A program made the position numbers and the translations under genes. Source: Cloeon dipterum (Eukaryota > Arthropoda > Insecta > Ephemeroptera > Baetidae). Taken from it: a DNA stretch of 64,000 nucleotides. Positions 44,901 through 59,900 of this stretch are shown here, piece by piece (positions within the stretch are counted from its first letter, which is position 1; each line of letters starts with the position of its first letter). The stretch spans positions 31,172,335 through 31,236,334 of the forward strand of contig NC_088788.1 in NCBI RefSeq assembly GCF_949628265.1. The letters are read 5' to 3'. The notes below the pieces were generated by a model. That model was not told the DNA's origin and made no database searches. It worked only from the letters and a program-made list of their open reading frames with translations.

Positions 44901-47900
44901 AAAGCAAAATGCTGGAAAGAGGTAAAAAGGATTACGCTATTTCCGATTAGAGATTACGCATGCCAAGCTTGAGTTTAATGAAGGGGAAAGAATTGTTTTA
45001 TTTGCATGTCGCTTCTCTAGTGGCAAGAAAAGTTTGCCGTCGAGAACGGCAATTTTTCACATCGAGCTCCATCACGATTGCGACAGTTTTCTGCATAAGC
45101 CGCGCGGCCCCCCTTGTTTTGCTCCAGCCCCTTCCAAACGCATTCACGCTAACCCGCAGCGCCCGTCTGTCTGGCGGGTCATCTACCCTCCTCCCCTCGC
45201 CCGTCGGCCAGCAGGCGGCCACTTTGCCTTTTCCGCCTCCCACGTCTGACTAGCGTGCAGATTGGCGTTTCGTCTTTCGCGTCAACCGCAAATATTGGCA
45301 GGCCCTTACAATAATGATTGCGATTATTTGTTTGCGCACCTGCAGTACGTGGTGGTCCAGGCCGGAGTGAGGCGCCGAAATCGGGAAGAAGCTGACGCCG
45401 TGGTCGTGGTAGAGGGTTTGCACCGGCTTGTAGTTGTCCAAGTCGAGCCGGTAATCGTGCTCCTCGTTTTCGTGCACCAAGTACGAACGCTCGATATTTG
45501 ACGAGTGGATACTGTTGGCAAAATGGAATGGCACATTTTTCATATTTCTTTTTTTTTGCAAAATGTTTATTACGACTTAAAACTTTAAATTTCCAGGTAG
45601 AAATAAAATTAGGGAAATTAAGCGGGAGTAAATAATGACACAATTCAGAGCAGGGTCATGTTTACCCTACTCTTTAAACATATTTATATTTTAAATTTTA
45701 TTGCTACTCTACTGACCTGACTGGCTCCCTTGAGATTTCATTTCTGGTTCGCGCGTGAAAGTGTTGGTGGAAGGACGCGATCCTGTCCATCACAGCCTGC
45801 GTTCTGTATACTTTGTCCAGATTGATGAGGCCGCCAGGGCCGATCCGCGTGAAAAAGTGGTCCTCACCGTTGTAGTCGGAGATGAACTGTAATTTCACAG
45901 TAGCCGAATTCATAATGCAGATGAACGTGGAATAAGGCAGGGAATATTGAGCATTCTCAATGATGAAGGATAACGCAAAGAAAAGAACGAGACGAGCGGT
46001 GCATTTGATAGAAGACAAACGGCGCGTGCTGCCACTGGGTATTGGATCGGAGGAGGTTCTTGCCGTTCAAGAGAGATATGGTACAGACCAGGGAGCCTTG
46101 AACAGAACAGTCACGTCCTGTGGCAACGGTGCCTGTGTTTGTGTGCCAGGATTAAAAAGTGCATGAAGTTTTTTTAGTAGTGAGCATTTTAGCAATTTCG
46201 TAATTATAAATTTTTTTTAGATGTCAATCAAAATTTCTTATTACGAATGGTTCATTGTCAGTTTATTTATTCGGTTAAATGTATGCAGAGATAAAATAGA
46301 AAGTCGAAATGAAATACAAGATCATGCAGCCAAAGAACAACAATTCGACCGGGATACCATTAATGCCCCCATTTACCATAGCCCTAAATTGCACTGCTTG
46401 AATACGGGCTTCAGAAACTTGTAAATCGATTGTAAAATAATTCTTGATATATTGATTTGCGATATCCTAAAGTTATTTCTAGCATGCTTTTCGTTTTTAA
46501 AGTTCCTACGGGGCTATTATTATTTTTCAGGGCTCTGTAAAATCAGCAGGCATTATCGAAACCAACCATTGTAAGATTATTTGGTGCTCCAAATTGAACA
46601 AGAAGTCATGTGCGATTATGTACAAAAGATTTTCATGCAGCTTGTTTGTCAAATAGATATTTATATCAAATTTTTTTATTAAAATTTGGCATCCCTTGCG
46701 CAGACAATATTTATTTTGCAGCATTCCTCCGTGGACTTTGCGACACCCAATGACACCACGTACCATTTGCCTGGTTCCTCCAGTTCTAATCGTTTGGGGC
46801 GGATACGTGCCGCTGTTGCTGCCCGAACTCTGGCGCCGAGAACTCGGTCTTCGTCGCGTCCCTTTGCTGAGCTGAGTGGATTGGGGGCGCACAAACGACA
46901 AGTAAAGGTCAAGCACGAAAAGCTCAAAATGGCATGATGGACGATCACACGGCTTTCTTGTAAAGTATATGTATAAAGTGTGAAAGCGTGGAAATCTTGA
47001 ACGAGAGTGTGCTCATTCCCTAAGCAGATTTAAGTTGAATATTGAACGCGCACGTGCAATCAAGTGATATAAATTTGATAAAATTACACGTAATAGTTGC
47101 AAAACAAAATAGCAAAACTTGATTAAAACAGTAAAATGTCTTTTTTAAAAAAAAAAACACGGAACATAATACGATTTGAAGCGCATTTTAGATTCCTGAA
47201 ACTCTGGTGGTTCCTATTTCAACAGATATGAGAGTAATAAAAGGCAATAGTTTTTCTCAGTTTGAAATTGATGCCTTGTACTCGTGAGAACCATCAAAGT
47301 TTCACAAGCAAGCAACTTTTGTTTGCTTCACGAACTATATATTTACTGCGAATAAAGAAAACACGTACCTCGAGTCTGGCCGCTTCACCAGCGCCCGGCG
47401 GTGCCAGCACCACCAAGCTGGGCGTGTTGGAGACGATCTCGCGGAGCTCGCGCAAGAAAGCACCGAAAAAGGGCACCACCCTGCACTCGGGCATGGCCAG
47501 CGCCCTACCCAGGGCACGTTCGTATTCGGCTGACATGAGGGCCGCCGACAGGAAGTCCAGCACGGGCACCGACTCTTTCTCGGTGATTGACAACCAAAAT
47601 GGCTTCAGCTTCTTCGACCTGCAGAGAGCGCGGTGAAATTTAGCTTCAACGGCTTGCCAAGACGGCTTCATAAATTATGCACACAATTGATATACATATA
47701 TGTCGAAATCCCCACACAACTACACATTTCTCCAGGAAAATATGTTTTTATTTATTCATTCTTAAATTTTACAATTTACATTTTACAAAGCCGTTCTTTG
47801 ATGAGAAGCCCCTGCATGCAGACTTGATAGTTGAAAATGCAGAGTGGGCGGCAAGTAGTTTCCGCCGGCCTACAACTTACTATGCGGCTGGAGGCCGAAA

Positions 47901-50900
47901 GAAACCCCTGCCACGCACCCGCTGATCCAATCTTCTTCCAGCTTGGTCCTGAAAGTGAATAGAGAGAAATCTGGAAAATGATACTCACTTGAGACCGGCA
48001 ACGATCTCCATGGCGCCGTTGAAATTTGCCATGTTCCAGCACGACAGTGCCACGCGCAGGATGCACGACAACACTGCCTTGCGGTCTTCGTGCGTGGGCT
48101 GAGATATTATCAAGTGCGTTACCCAAGAGCTGACCTGAAGACAAATGTTGCAACGGATTGGTTGAATGACGGACGATTACACATTTAATATATGGAACGC
48201 TTTTTTCAACGATAATTTTTTTGATTTGTGAATGCTAGTAGTATTTTCGGATGTCAGACTTTGAAAATTCAGAATTTTTGCAAATTCTTCTTGGCTATCA
48301 TATTATTTACGCGATGGGCATGTGGATTTCTCCTGATTTTCTAAAAATAAAAGATATAATGTTGTCTTTCCTGGAAATCTAAACGATTCCCCGACTTAAT
48401 ATATCGATGTCACATTATTTCTATCTTTGGGACTGACGTGTAGACGTAAGCCGCGGGTCATTGAACTTTCACCAAACACGGCAGACGACTTAAAAATCGA
48501 AAAGTGATTTTTGCCACGCACCTCATTGAATCTTTTGATGAGATCCCGCACCGAGGGCCGCGCGGGAGTGGCGGAGGCGGCGGCCGTGTTGGCCGCGGCC
48601 GCGGCGGCCACCCCGGCCACGCCAAAGGTCACATCGTCGGGCGGGACAGCTGTGTTGCCGCTGGTGGCGAGGTCGAGGGTGACCTGGCGAAGGTAGTCAA
48701 TGGGTGGCACCTGGTAAAAGAGGTGGTGCTCGGTGGCGGTCAGTCGGAGGGCCACCTCCTCGGGGAAGTGCAGCAGCCGGTAGAGCGCCTCCAGCTCGCT
48801 CGCGTACACCACCGGCACCTGGAGGGTATGTAGAGATCTCTTCACTGTTGCCGCACTTGGCTCAGCTGCGAGTCACACCAATCATACACAATTTTTAAAC
48901 TTTCGCGTCAGTACGATGCGTTTACAGAGTGAGAGACAGTTTCAATTTGGAATCGCTTTTCTATAATATGCTGTGTTTATTGTCTTTGCGTCTGTTTCAA
49001 AATTTTGATGTGTATGGTATAGTGCTCTTTCTCTTTGCAGACTTCAGACTAAAAACAGTGTTTCGTTTTTCTTGGGTAGAGTGGCGGTTTATATACAAGA
49101 GCTGCTTAATGGCAATCAAGACAGGAGGTTTAAGTTAAACATACGAATATGTTGTTTTGTGATATAGGAAAACACAAAATGGTGTATTGTGTCATTCTGA
49201 GAGCGTGTTTCTAAACATGCGTTCTAAATTGGTTCTATAATTAGAGCTGTGAATTTCAACCAATGTAATGATCAAGAATAACATCGTCAAAACTACCACG
49301 ACGGCGTATATGTGTATGAAAACGTCTAATTTTTAGAAAACCCGCAATGTTAGTCTTTTTATTGAAAACCGTGTGCTTTTTTGCCGAGAGGTTTTAACTT
49401 TTAATTGGATTTTAAAGCCCGAAATTTTGGTTGGTCTTCCAAACCACTTTCAAATTTAAGAATTAATCAATTAAAGAAAATTTAAATGAACTGTAGATAA
49501 CGTATTCGATTGGGAAGTTGTGCTTTCACTTTTTCCTATTTTGCATTTTAAAAATGTTAAAAAATTATAAACTCCCAAGAAGTGTCTGAAATTCACAGCC
49601 CTGTAATTCTAATAAATCATAAGCGTATATATATTGGTCTGGAACTCACCCTTGGTTCTCCTGGTTGGGGAGGGGGGAAATAGCAAGGAGACGTTGTCCA
49701 AGAATGACGTGGAGCTGTGGTCGAGTTCCTGCATAAAACATGGCAAATTCGGATTTAGGCTATCGTGTTTATCGAGCTTGACGGGCAACCTGTAAAATCT
49801 CCCATAGCGCCAGGCCAACCTCACGCATCGTGGAAGGAGAGGGCACAGCCAGTTGCCACCTTGATCCTCGGAATTCCAACTGTAGTCTGTCATGAGAACG
49901 ACCTCCTCCTGTTCTCCACTACCCGTCAAAAATCAATATAAGTCACTTTGTTTGAGCGGGATCATTAATTTTGAAAAGCCGCGAAGAACATGCTTTGATT
50001 GAGAATCGGTATAAAACTGAGGGTGTAGCAGAGGATCTCATTAAAATGCAACGTTGGCTGTAATTCGAGACGCGTCCTCAATTTGCCACTGCGTCGGTGC
50101 ATTTTCCTGCTTCCTTTGCTTTAAAGGGTAATTAATCCTTACGGCCAGATCGCGGCAACAAAGGATTTGATTTCAGATTTTAGAGGGCGTTTAAGGGCAA
50201 GTTAATTGGCCACGAGAACACGATAAACTCACCTGTAAAAGATCAATTGTGTTTTGAGCTTTGGCAAGAATCTTAGTCTTTGTGTCGAGTAGAACGATTT
50301 TCTCCGGCCCTAAACCGAGCAGCCGAGCAGTCTGGAAAATATTTGAGAGCTGCTGAAATATTTACTCTCTTTGCCTAGTTTCGAAACTAGCTTTAATTAA
50401 GATAGCATGTGACGAGCAAGTCCCGAGAAAAGTGTGCTCTACCTTCTTTTTGGTTTTGCCCCTGAGCAGTTCCTTGACTTGGTACACTTTGCAGCCATAG
50501 CAGGGCAATCGTTTGCACGTCTGAATGTACAACTTCTTCAGCTGCACCTCCGACTCGTAGACTGAAGTGTGGAAAAGCTTCCGTTTTTGTTCCTGCAACA
50601 GAAATAGTAGCGGCTCTAGGTGAAATCTATTTTTTCCTCTATTGGACACGAAATGGCAGTCTCTCTCTCTCTCTCTCTCTCTTTCTACTAGGAGCAGGGG
50701 AGAGCCGCGCCGCGTAACGAGATTTGACAATTTCCTGGGCACGACAGGAAATGCAATTACAAGACGCAATCATTTTGCTCCATAAAAGCGGCCTAAAACA
50801 CACGCATAATTCAATATTTCGCCCAGGATGAAATGCTCTTGAGCGAGCGTATTTCGCCAAACGGCGCTGCCGTGTGCAAATTGCCTAATTTGATGCGATT

Positions 50901-53900
50901 CGCCGCCCGCCGCCCCTTACTTGATGAAGTGCTGCGAAAACAACGGAGCAGTAGTTGCATTCATGCTATGGCCGATACTCGCTTTATATGCAAGGGGGTG
51001 GTTCTAAAAACGCTGCGTAAATATTTGCTCTAGCGAAATAAATCTCGCCTGCGAGCGCCCATAATCTAAACAAGCATGCGTGTTTGAAAGCAATGCTTCT
51101 TATGCTTGTCGATGGCCCAGAAACGAGCACCTTGTTTCCTATTTTATTTTAGAGAAGTGGCTTCATCCGCCTTCGCGGAATTGTCTGTCTGTTTTATGTA
51201 CGTTTATTCTGCCTCAAAAGAGGTTAATATAAGACAGCTATGATAACAAGACTGGACTTTTATTGTCTTTCCCAACAGGACTGATTCTGCTGCCAGAATT
51301 TAGGGTTTGAATTTACGTTGGCCGAGAATTCTAGAGAAACGAAAAATTTGAAACAGGACGAGAAATTTTAGCTTTTCTCTACATCATCTTGAGAGTTCAA
51401 TACCCTTAATCAAGCAACCCCTGAATTTCTTCTGCCTGTCTCTCTGTTATTATCTCTCCCCAAATAAAAAGGCTCAGTTCATCTCTCAACCCAAGCTGTA
51501 ACTAAGTCTATGTGACTAGGAAGCTAGAAATTCTAATTTCAGCTGAAAAACATCAAGCTAAAAATATTTATGATTTGAAATTCACAAACAGAGTGAAAGA
51601 TTTAAAAGATGTATGTGATAATTAATTAAAATGTGCGGCACAGCTCGATTAAATTGTTAAGTGATATGCCAAATTCGATGGACGGTCTTTGGATGAGCGT
51701 ATATTCCATTCAAAACCAATCCAGGGTGGGATGCACAAAGGGCTTTCACTCGCGCTCAGAAGGGGAAGCTGTGCGACAATGGTCCCGAGTGATTATGCCT
51801 CGAAAAGAGCCGGCCAGCATTGAAAAAAAGAGGAGCACCGCACAGAAGTAGCAGCTAGTTTTATTTCCTGCGCGGATTTCATCAAGTCGCTGTGTGTTGT
51901 GTCCCTTTCTCTCTCCACTTCACTGATCGTCGGCTCATGAAATGAAATGAAAAAGAGAAAAGGGAACTCAACACTGAGAGTAAATAGGAAAAAAATAAAT
52001 AAAAACGTGTTTGTGTGTGTGTGTCTTCGACAACATCGGCGTTGGCGCGGTCACAGGAGGAGCGAGCGGGTGGAGAGAGAGAGAGTTAATTAACGCCGGA
52101 CAATCAGCCAAAGCGGCCGTGAATGAGCGAGCACTCTCTGACGGACGGACGCCATTAATTAATCCGCATAAAGGATTAAGCCGACGACACAATGCGCTCT
52201 GGACGGATGAAAAAATAATAATATCGCTGGCGACCAACCTGTTGACCTGAGCGCGAGCAGCTCGAAACGCGTCCATGCGAGACGCGCGGCCAGGCTTATT
52301 TAATCGAAAATGGAAAAATGCTCCCGTTCAGCAGTGCACACACGTAAATAACCCATAGGAGGACAAATATACATGGTGCAGCGAACGCAATTTCAGTTGC
52401 AGAGCCGTTCAATGAAAAGGATGAATGTATGGCGAAAAAGAGCGCTGGCGGAAGGGATTTTCACTCTTTTCTCTGTGGCTGCCACACAAAAAGGCGCAGC
52501 GTTGGATCAATTTATATATTCGCATGCGAAGCTGACGCGTCCGCGGCAGTTTGATTTAATTATATTTATTTGCGGCCACACCGAAAATAACACCCGCGTG
52601 TTGAACAGATGGCCATTTTATTTGCAGTTTGCCCGCTCGTTCAAGCGGCTTTGAATGGAAAATGTTTTTTTTCCCGATAAAAAGGGAGTCAAAGGGTCAA
52701 AGCTGGCTGCTGTATAGGAACACTCATTCAGTGCTTTTTTATTAGCAAGTTGGCAATAAAAGAACAAAAACCAACTGGCTTTTTAAAACATCACATGTTT
52801 TCTATTCTCCAGACTCGATCAAAAGCACTTGGAAGAGCTGGAATTGGGTAATTCGATCCCACTTAATTTTTATACAATGTGTTTACATAATCTGATAAAC
52901 ATTTTTAGCTGGAATTCGATAGTGCTGCACAAGCCCGATCATGTCAACTGTACCTTCTTATAGCATTTAATTTCCATCGTTCCTGCCAAAAACTTACATT
53001 ATTTGTACTTCTGTCAAAATGGTTTGTGTACCCATGCCAATCGTTTGATTGTGAAATGACAATAAGATAACCCAGCAGTGCATGCATTTCCCCGCTCTCT
53101 TCAGAATTTTAAAGTGTTTGTGATCATCAAATTTAAATTTGGGTAATTTCCAACGGGTGCATTGCGATGATTACGTTTTTCCGCTAGCTTTGTAGCCTTT
53201 CCTAATCTGCGTATAGTATTTTTACAATGTATACTACATGTAGGCATATGCGCCTTAGATGAGAATAAAAAAATAATAGAAAGACGCATGTTTTAAACCA
53301 AAGAACACTAACATTAATTGACACTTTGAAATGTTTTATATCCTAGATTGTAAGAAAAACATGTAATTAAAAAAATTGAAAAAATCGAAAGCAAATGGAA
53401 AATTTGCAATGAATAAGCCGAGATAATTTTAACCTAACTCCACAAGGCAAAAGGCAATCCTAAACTTCCTATTTGGCTGATGCGTGCGAAATAGGGAAAA
53501 GCGGATTCCCCCGGGCTGCGTGTTTTGTGCTCGGCCAAATAATAGACGCTGAAACTTTTCTAATTAGCACTTGGCCCTTCCGCATAAAAGAGATGAGCAG
53601 TTTGCGAAACAAGATGGTGACTTGCAAATCAGCTTACGGGGGCGAGGAGTGATAATGCTATAGTGTTGCACTTACATGTCTCAGTAGAGCGCGAGTGGCT
53701 GTCGAGAGGGTTGCCGGTGAGAGGTCAGAAGCCTCAGGGCGACTGCGAGCTGTGGCCACAAGTGGCTCGTTTTAACGCACCCCGCGCGGGGCATGCGCCC
53801 TCTCATTTGCATCGGGGGTGCTGCCAGCGCGAATTTGCATGGAACCCCTTTCGCCACCCCCGCCCGTTCGCTCGCGACAAACAAAGCTGACACGGCCAGA

Positions 53901-56900
53901 ATTATTTATAAATATGCATGTGTGTGCCGGCGTGCGCCTGTATTCAAAATTCGCAATGCGATAGTTGCGAGCGTCAAAACAAGCAGCGCAATTCCACTCT
54001 CGTGAATTTTTAATAACGTTGAGCGCTATTCCGATGGCTTATTGGATTTATAGAGGATCAAGGCGATGCAGGACTTTTTCATTATGCATAGCACAACTAT
54101 TGGTTTCTTCTCTATATCTGAAGTAAATCCCCGGGATTTCTTCCAACGCTAGTAGATCGAATTTACAAATATTTATAAAAAAATATTTAAGAATTCACCA
54201 TTTATTTGCGACAGCCCGTAGTATTCGAAGTCGTCAACAGATGGTGCCATCGTATACTTCCGATTTTAAGGCACTTCCGTTGAGATTTAAGACTCAAATC
54301 CTGCTGCTGGGCATTCAGCCCTGAAAATTACTTTTTTTATGTGCTGGAGACCAAAAGCGGTTCATCCAATCGCCGCAGAAACGTGAAAAACAATTCTTTT
54401 TAAATAAAACATCCTTTTTTACGATTCTACATACGAACTGACTTTAGTTTTCAGCACATTAAAAGAAAACAGAATCCGCAGTAGCAGGGCTGAGTCTTAA
54501 ATCGCAGTGGAAGCATTAAAATTGAAATTAACCACTGACGCAATCGATTGGCGGCTTAAAACAATAAGGGACTTTCGCAACTGATGAATTGGTAATTTTA
54601 GTCGAATTTCCATCCAAAACAGTTTAGAATGTTTACCCACAAATATAAATATATAGAACTAATACATTTTCGTCTGTAACTGTTTCTATAGCAGCAAAAA
54701 ATTATCTAGCCTCTATTAAAATGTACTGTGCGTTTTGAAGCGTTTAGATTGCAAAAATATTTAATGGTACAATCAGACAGAGCTGAAATGTAGAGATCGA
54801 AATTGTCTCTAGATCTAGAGAAAATATTTGAAAAACAAAAAATACGCTTGAATGTAACATACTTGCTTCGTGCACAGCACGACACGAGTGTTTTCAACGT
54901 CAAAAGGCACCCTTCAAATTTTTGATTTATTGTGGCAGTGCTGTTAATGAACCTTTGAGCCAATTTTAGTTATTCTTTTAAACTGTTTCGCCATTAAATA
55001 ACCTTATTTTAGTAAGAAATAATATAAGATATTGGCAAGAAGACACCTGCTATCTTCTTAAATCAAGAACATCAAGAATCGTGATACATACTTTTAACAC
55101 GATTTAGAATGTGATTTGTAGAGCTACACTCCTTTTAAAACTTTTGAGTCATCTGAGTTTAAATTTAAGTGATGAACAGACTTGTGTGTTACATTTGTTT
55201 TAAAAATAAACATTTTATTGTAGAAATAATAATTACATAATTTGTGAGCATGAAATAAAAATTCCAGTTACGTTCACTCTGTTTCTAGAAATACCGTGCT
55301 CTATTGCACGCAGAAAATTTATTTTTTCAAAAGAACGATCAAGGGTGTGAGGACTGAGGAGGGTATCAAAGGGGTGCGGTTGAGTCCCGTGTCGGTTTTG
55401 ATTCACTCGAGCGGCGGCAAAGTAATTAGAGTAAAAATGGCGGGTCAAAGCAGGCAAAATGTGTCCACTCACGCAAGCGGCCACTTTTGTGCATCGCCCC
55501 GAAGATGAGCAGCTCGCTTTGATCGTGCGGCGCAGCATTTTTGCGGGTCGAGTGAGCAATCGCGCCCCCCGCACCCTCACGGCGAATGGGTAGCCGGGCG
55601 GGCGGAAGGAAAAGGAGTAGCGAGTGCAACGCGATTAGGACACACTCGATGACCAATTACGCACGCAGCTTTGTTCGCACGCCGCACGTCCGTCCGTCCG
55701 TCCATCCGTCTGGATTGACCGCTCAACTCACCGTATTACGCACATTGATTTTTCCGCGGCATTGGGCTTTTCCGCGCTTGTGTGTGCATTTTCCCACTTG
55801 CAAAGGGGTGTACGCGCGAGTGCGGATGCAACAGCGCCCCCGATCGGGCTTTTCACTGGCGAGAATTGAGTTATGGTTTGCGCCACGACGGAAAATTTAC
55901 TGCGTGGTTAATTATGTAGCATGCGTGACACTTTTCGTTTCCTGCAGATCCGTGCTTGCGGCCTGTTAAATTGGGTTTTCTGCGCGTCGCAGAGGCAGAT
56001 GCAATTTTCTCTGTGGCACGCAGCGTGAAATAATGAAAAGTTTAAAACGGAGATATTTTTGCGGTTTTTTAAAATCTAATTTGAAGAAAAATCGATTTCT
56101 TTTTAAGTAAAAAAATGTTGGTTTCAGTAAGTAGCTGTTTGAGTTGATTTTTTGAACTATTAAAAGCTCTAGACTGTGCGGCAAGTTAAAGGTCAAGTGA
56201 AGAAAAAAATTCAAACTTTGCTGGAAAAAATAGAAAGGGTAGCTTGACCCCTATCCAATCATGTATGCCTTTTCACGATAAAATCCGTGTTACGAAATAG
56301 TAATAATTGCTAGCAAGCAGTCAGAGCTCACCATTTGAATATAAAAGTAGCTTTTAATATTTACAGAGCTACCTATATACATTTAGGCACTAATTAACCC
56401 CTTAGGAATTGGTCAGTGGGGTTTATGAATTGATGACATGGATTATTTTAAGGCAGCATTTCTGCCCAATTTTTTTAAATGAATTAAATTGCTGACCTGA
56501 ATCACGATATCGGCCTCGCAACAAACTTAACTGACCTTGAGTGACAAATAATGACACACCCTCACATATTTGTGATTACGCAACATACAGTGAACTATAA
56601 CACATTAAGTAACAGGACATTTTTTTATCTGTATGCCTTGTAACTGACAGGCCAGGTGCTCCCTGATACAATCTTCTAACACGGCAAAGGCGCATTCTTC
56701 CATTGATAGGTTATGTGACGCGTGGCGCGTGGGCCTTATGCAAATTTGATGGTCCTTCAATAATTAATCATTTTATTTTTGCTCCTTGCAACAACAAGCA
56801 AAATTTGCTGAATTTGAGAGTTATAAACCCAATCAGACTGAGATTTCGAAAACTACCGTCTGCAAAGACACTGACTGACCTTTATGAGTTTTGGCATCGT

Positions 56901-59900
56901 TTTGGCGCAGTGGTAGCACGGGGGCAAGCAGTCCTCGAGCCTGCGGGCGGTGAGAAAGGGCGCCTGGGTGGAGCTGGAAGGGTAGCACCGCCGCAGCAGG
57001 CTGGTTGTCTTCATTTGGCCCTGCAGCCGCAGGCTGGTCACCCCCTTCCGTTTGGACGAGTCCGAGGGCGCCGTCGAGTCTTGTTCGTTGTCGCTGCCCT
57101 CTGTCTCCTCCGTCAGGGGGCTGACGCACCGCGCCGTCCCAAAACTTGGCACGTGCAGCAACAGACTCTCCTGTAATTTTATGAAGGATATTTCATTAAA
57201 TTTAATTTGAACTTTTTTATTTTTCAAATCCATTTAATATGTTTATTGCAGCCATATATATTGTTGTTTGGTAAATTGCTAATTTAATGTAGGCTCATAA
57301 AATCTAATACTTTTTTACGAACTAAACTTGACTTCAAATTTAGCTGAACAGATTTTCCTACTCTTGACGAGATATCGATTTCTACAGAGGCTTCAACAAC
57401 GATAAAACCCACAATATAATTAAATTAAATTAAGGAATGAAAGTAAAATATCGATATATACGCGACAAGTAATGAGTAGCATAATATTTCGCAGTTTACA
57501 AGTTTGTATAGGTAAGTTTTTAAGTCAGCATTCAAGAAGAAGATAATATGTTTGTTATTTTTTTAATTTTAAAAATGGCCCTGCAGTAAATTTACACGTG
57601 GAAATATTTCTACCTTGTCCTCTGATATCGGCTTGAGGCTCGAAGACATTTCTTGTGGCGACGACGGTGGATGAGCGTGCGAGGAACCTTCGAAGTGTTT
57701 GCCCCATGACTCTTCCAAACGGAGCTGAATTCCCGCCAAGGCGGCCGCTTCTTCTTTGCTGCATGGCAAATCACCACTTACCACTTGTCGTCTTAACTGA
57801 AACATATTTAATCCAAAACTTATTAAAACACAGCTCTTTGAAATTTGAAAAAGTTTCAATATTTTGTGAGCACTCTTATAAAATAATATCCTAACCAACT
57901 TTTTATTGAGACGCTTTCGATTATTAATGATGCCTGCAGCTCTTGGTTTATTTTGATCCAACAACCGCTTGCTGCTCGTTATATAATCACACACTTTCCA
58001 CTGCTGAACAGAAAAGAATTGCGAGATTAAGTATCTTCGATACAAACAATTAAATCAGGAGAGTGAAGTCACTGGCGAGCGGCAAAAAATCGCGAAGGTC
58101 CCAAACGCCAATGCCACAATGATTACTATCATAACAATTGGCAATTTTTGGCAGTGTGGGAAAGCGAGTCAAGTGGAGTAAAAGTCGCCCCGAATTGCCT
58201 TTTGATTGCACGCTTTTCGCAGCGAAAAAAAAAACCGAAGCGGCTCGCGATCCGCGTGTATGTGTAACGAATCTGACGCGATTGCTGACCTTGTGCAAAA
58301 ATTGTCAAATCGGCGGAGATCTTGCTGTTACGGCGGCAGTGATATTAGCATTTTCAGCAGCACGCCGCGAGAATGAAAATCTGTATCTGTGTGTGTGTGC
58401 GCGCGAGCGAGAATATATATGTCACCTAACCTATTTCCTAAGGCTGTGCAGGGAATCATAAAACTTTCTATGCTAGTTGGCAAACTCGCGCCCGCTTTGT
58501 TGCTTTGCCACTTGCGTGTACCTACTTGCACGCTGCTTTTATGGAAGTTTACACGAAATTGGATAAAATTCATCTCTGACCGAAATCGTGGTGACTCATT
58601 TGGGCATCGCACGTGTCCATTTTCGACTTTTCGCTTCAACGCTCAGCTCGAGTTTAAGTGCTGATTGCGAAAGAGAAGACGCCTCCGTTTTTGGTTGATG
58701 CAGGTCAAGTTGGCGATCTCCTTTATCGCGTTCGATCGAAAGTCCAGAAGTAAACAACTTAACTGCTCACAAATTCAACAGTTAAAAGTATCAGGAAATG
58801 CATTTAAATGTTTGAAAAATATTTAATATTCTAAAGCAAAATATGGATTTGGATTTTATTTGACGAAATATGATTTTTGAAGCGCTCTAACCAGGGCACG
58901 ATTGCAAAAATTAAATAATTATAGTTTTCAGTTCATTTCCGTACATGCTACGAATGTTCTTTTTTAAAATAATGCTTTACTATTGGAATGCACAATCATT
59001 GGAAGATAAATAAATTGCGGTTAAAATAATGTTAGTGAGTGACGGTTTTCTAAATTGTCTCAGTTTTTCCTTTCTATCTTTAATAATTACACACGCTATA
59101 CTACTTTCAATTAGAAGCAATTTTAATTTTAGTAATCTCTGATCACAAACTAGTTCACAATTTTTCCTCAGCCCTAAAAGTGCTCCACGTAGCATGTTAT
59201 TAGCATACGGGACGTACTAGTTAACGTGCCACGAAAATTTACGACACTAATTACAAACACTCAGTGAACACTAAAAGTCAAAGTTTCCTCTAACCAGAGC
59301 GTATGTTGCCAACAGAGAGGAAAAGTGTGAAAACGAGAAAAAAATCTCGGTGTTGTACCCTTGAAGGCAGAGCAAACAATATTTCATCACCTGCGTCCGG
59401 CGGTCGGCGACTCAATAAAATCGCACACGCAGCACACCATGATGCGGATTTCTGCGAAGAGTAATTAAAACCAACGCGCGCGTTCTTCGCTCGCGGCCGT
59501 TCAATAAAAAATCACGAAAAAAGGGAGAAATTTGCACAACAACGCACGAATTGTCCCCAGAATTAAAAGCTGCAATTTGTTTGTTTACTTTTCTCAGAGG
59601 ACGTTGTGGAAAAACGTTATGTTAGAGGCCATAACAAATTCAATCAAACCAAAACTTTGGGTTACCATTTTTTGCAATATTTAAATAAGGCGTACGGAAA
59701 ATTAATATTCTTCTCTTTTTCTATTCTTTCCGTAATTTTGTATTATTCGCCATGAGACTGTTTATTTGTTTAAGTTCTTCTTCAAGTAAATTTTTGTAAT
59801 TATGAATAATGTATTTTTTTAAAATAAATTAAAATTACCAGTTACAAGAGTCACAAATATCAATTTTAAATACGAAAAGAACCAAAACCGATGTTTACAC

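Noticed and set aside
45960-46937. Nested plus-strand gene in a PLCE intron (frames at 45960-46166, 46221-46424, 46686-46937)
   Set aside because: Some codon runs look plausible and one has a Cys-rich end, but the pieces cannot be joined with good donors in matching phase and no family fits.
48819-48820. CCTCCAG as the acceptor of the main CDC25 exon
   Set aside because: It would need a phase-0 donor, but the preceding exon ends in phase 1. The acceptor at 48866-48867 restores the frame and adds a sensible linker.
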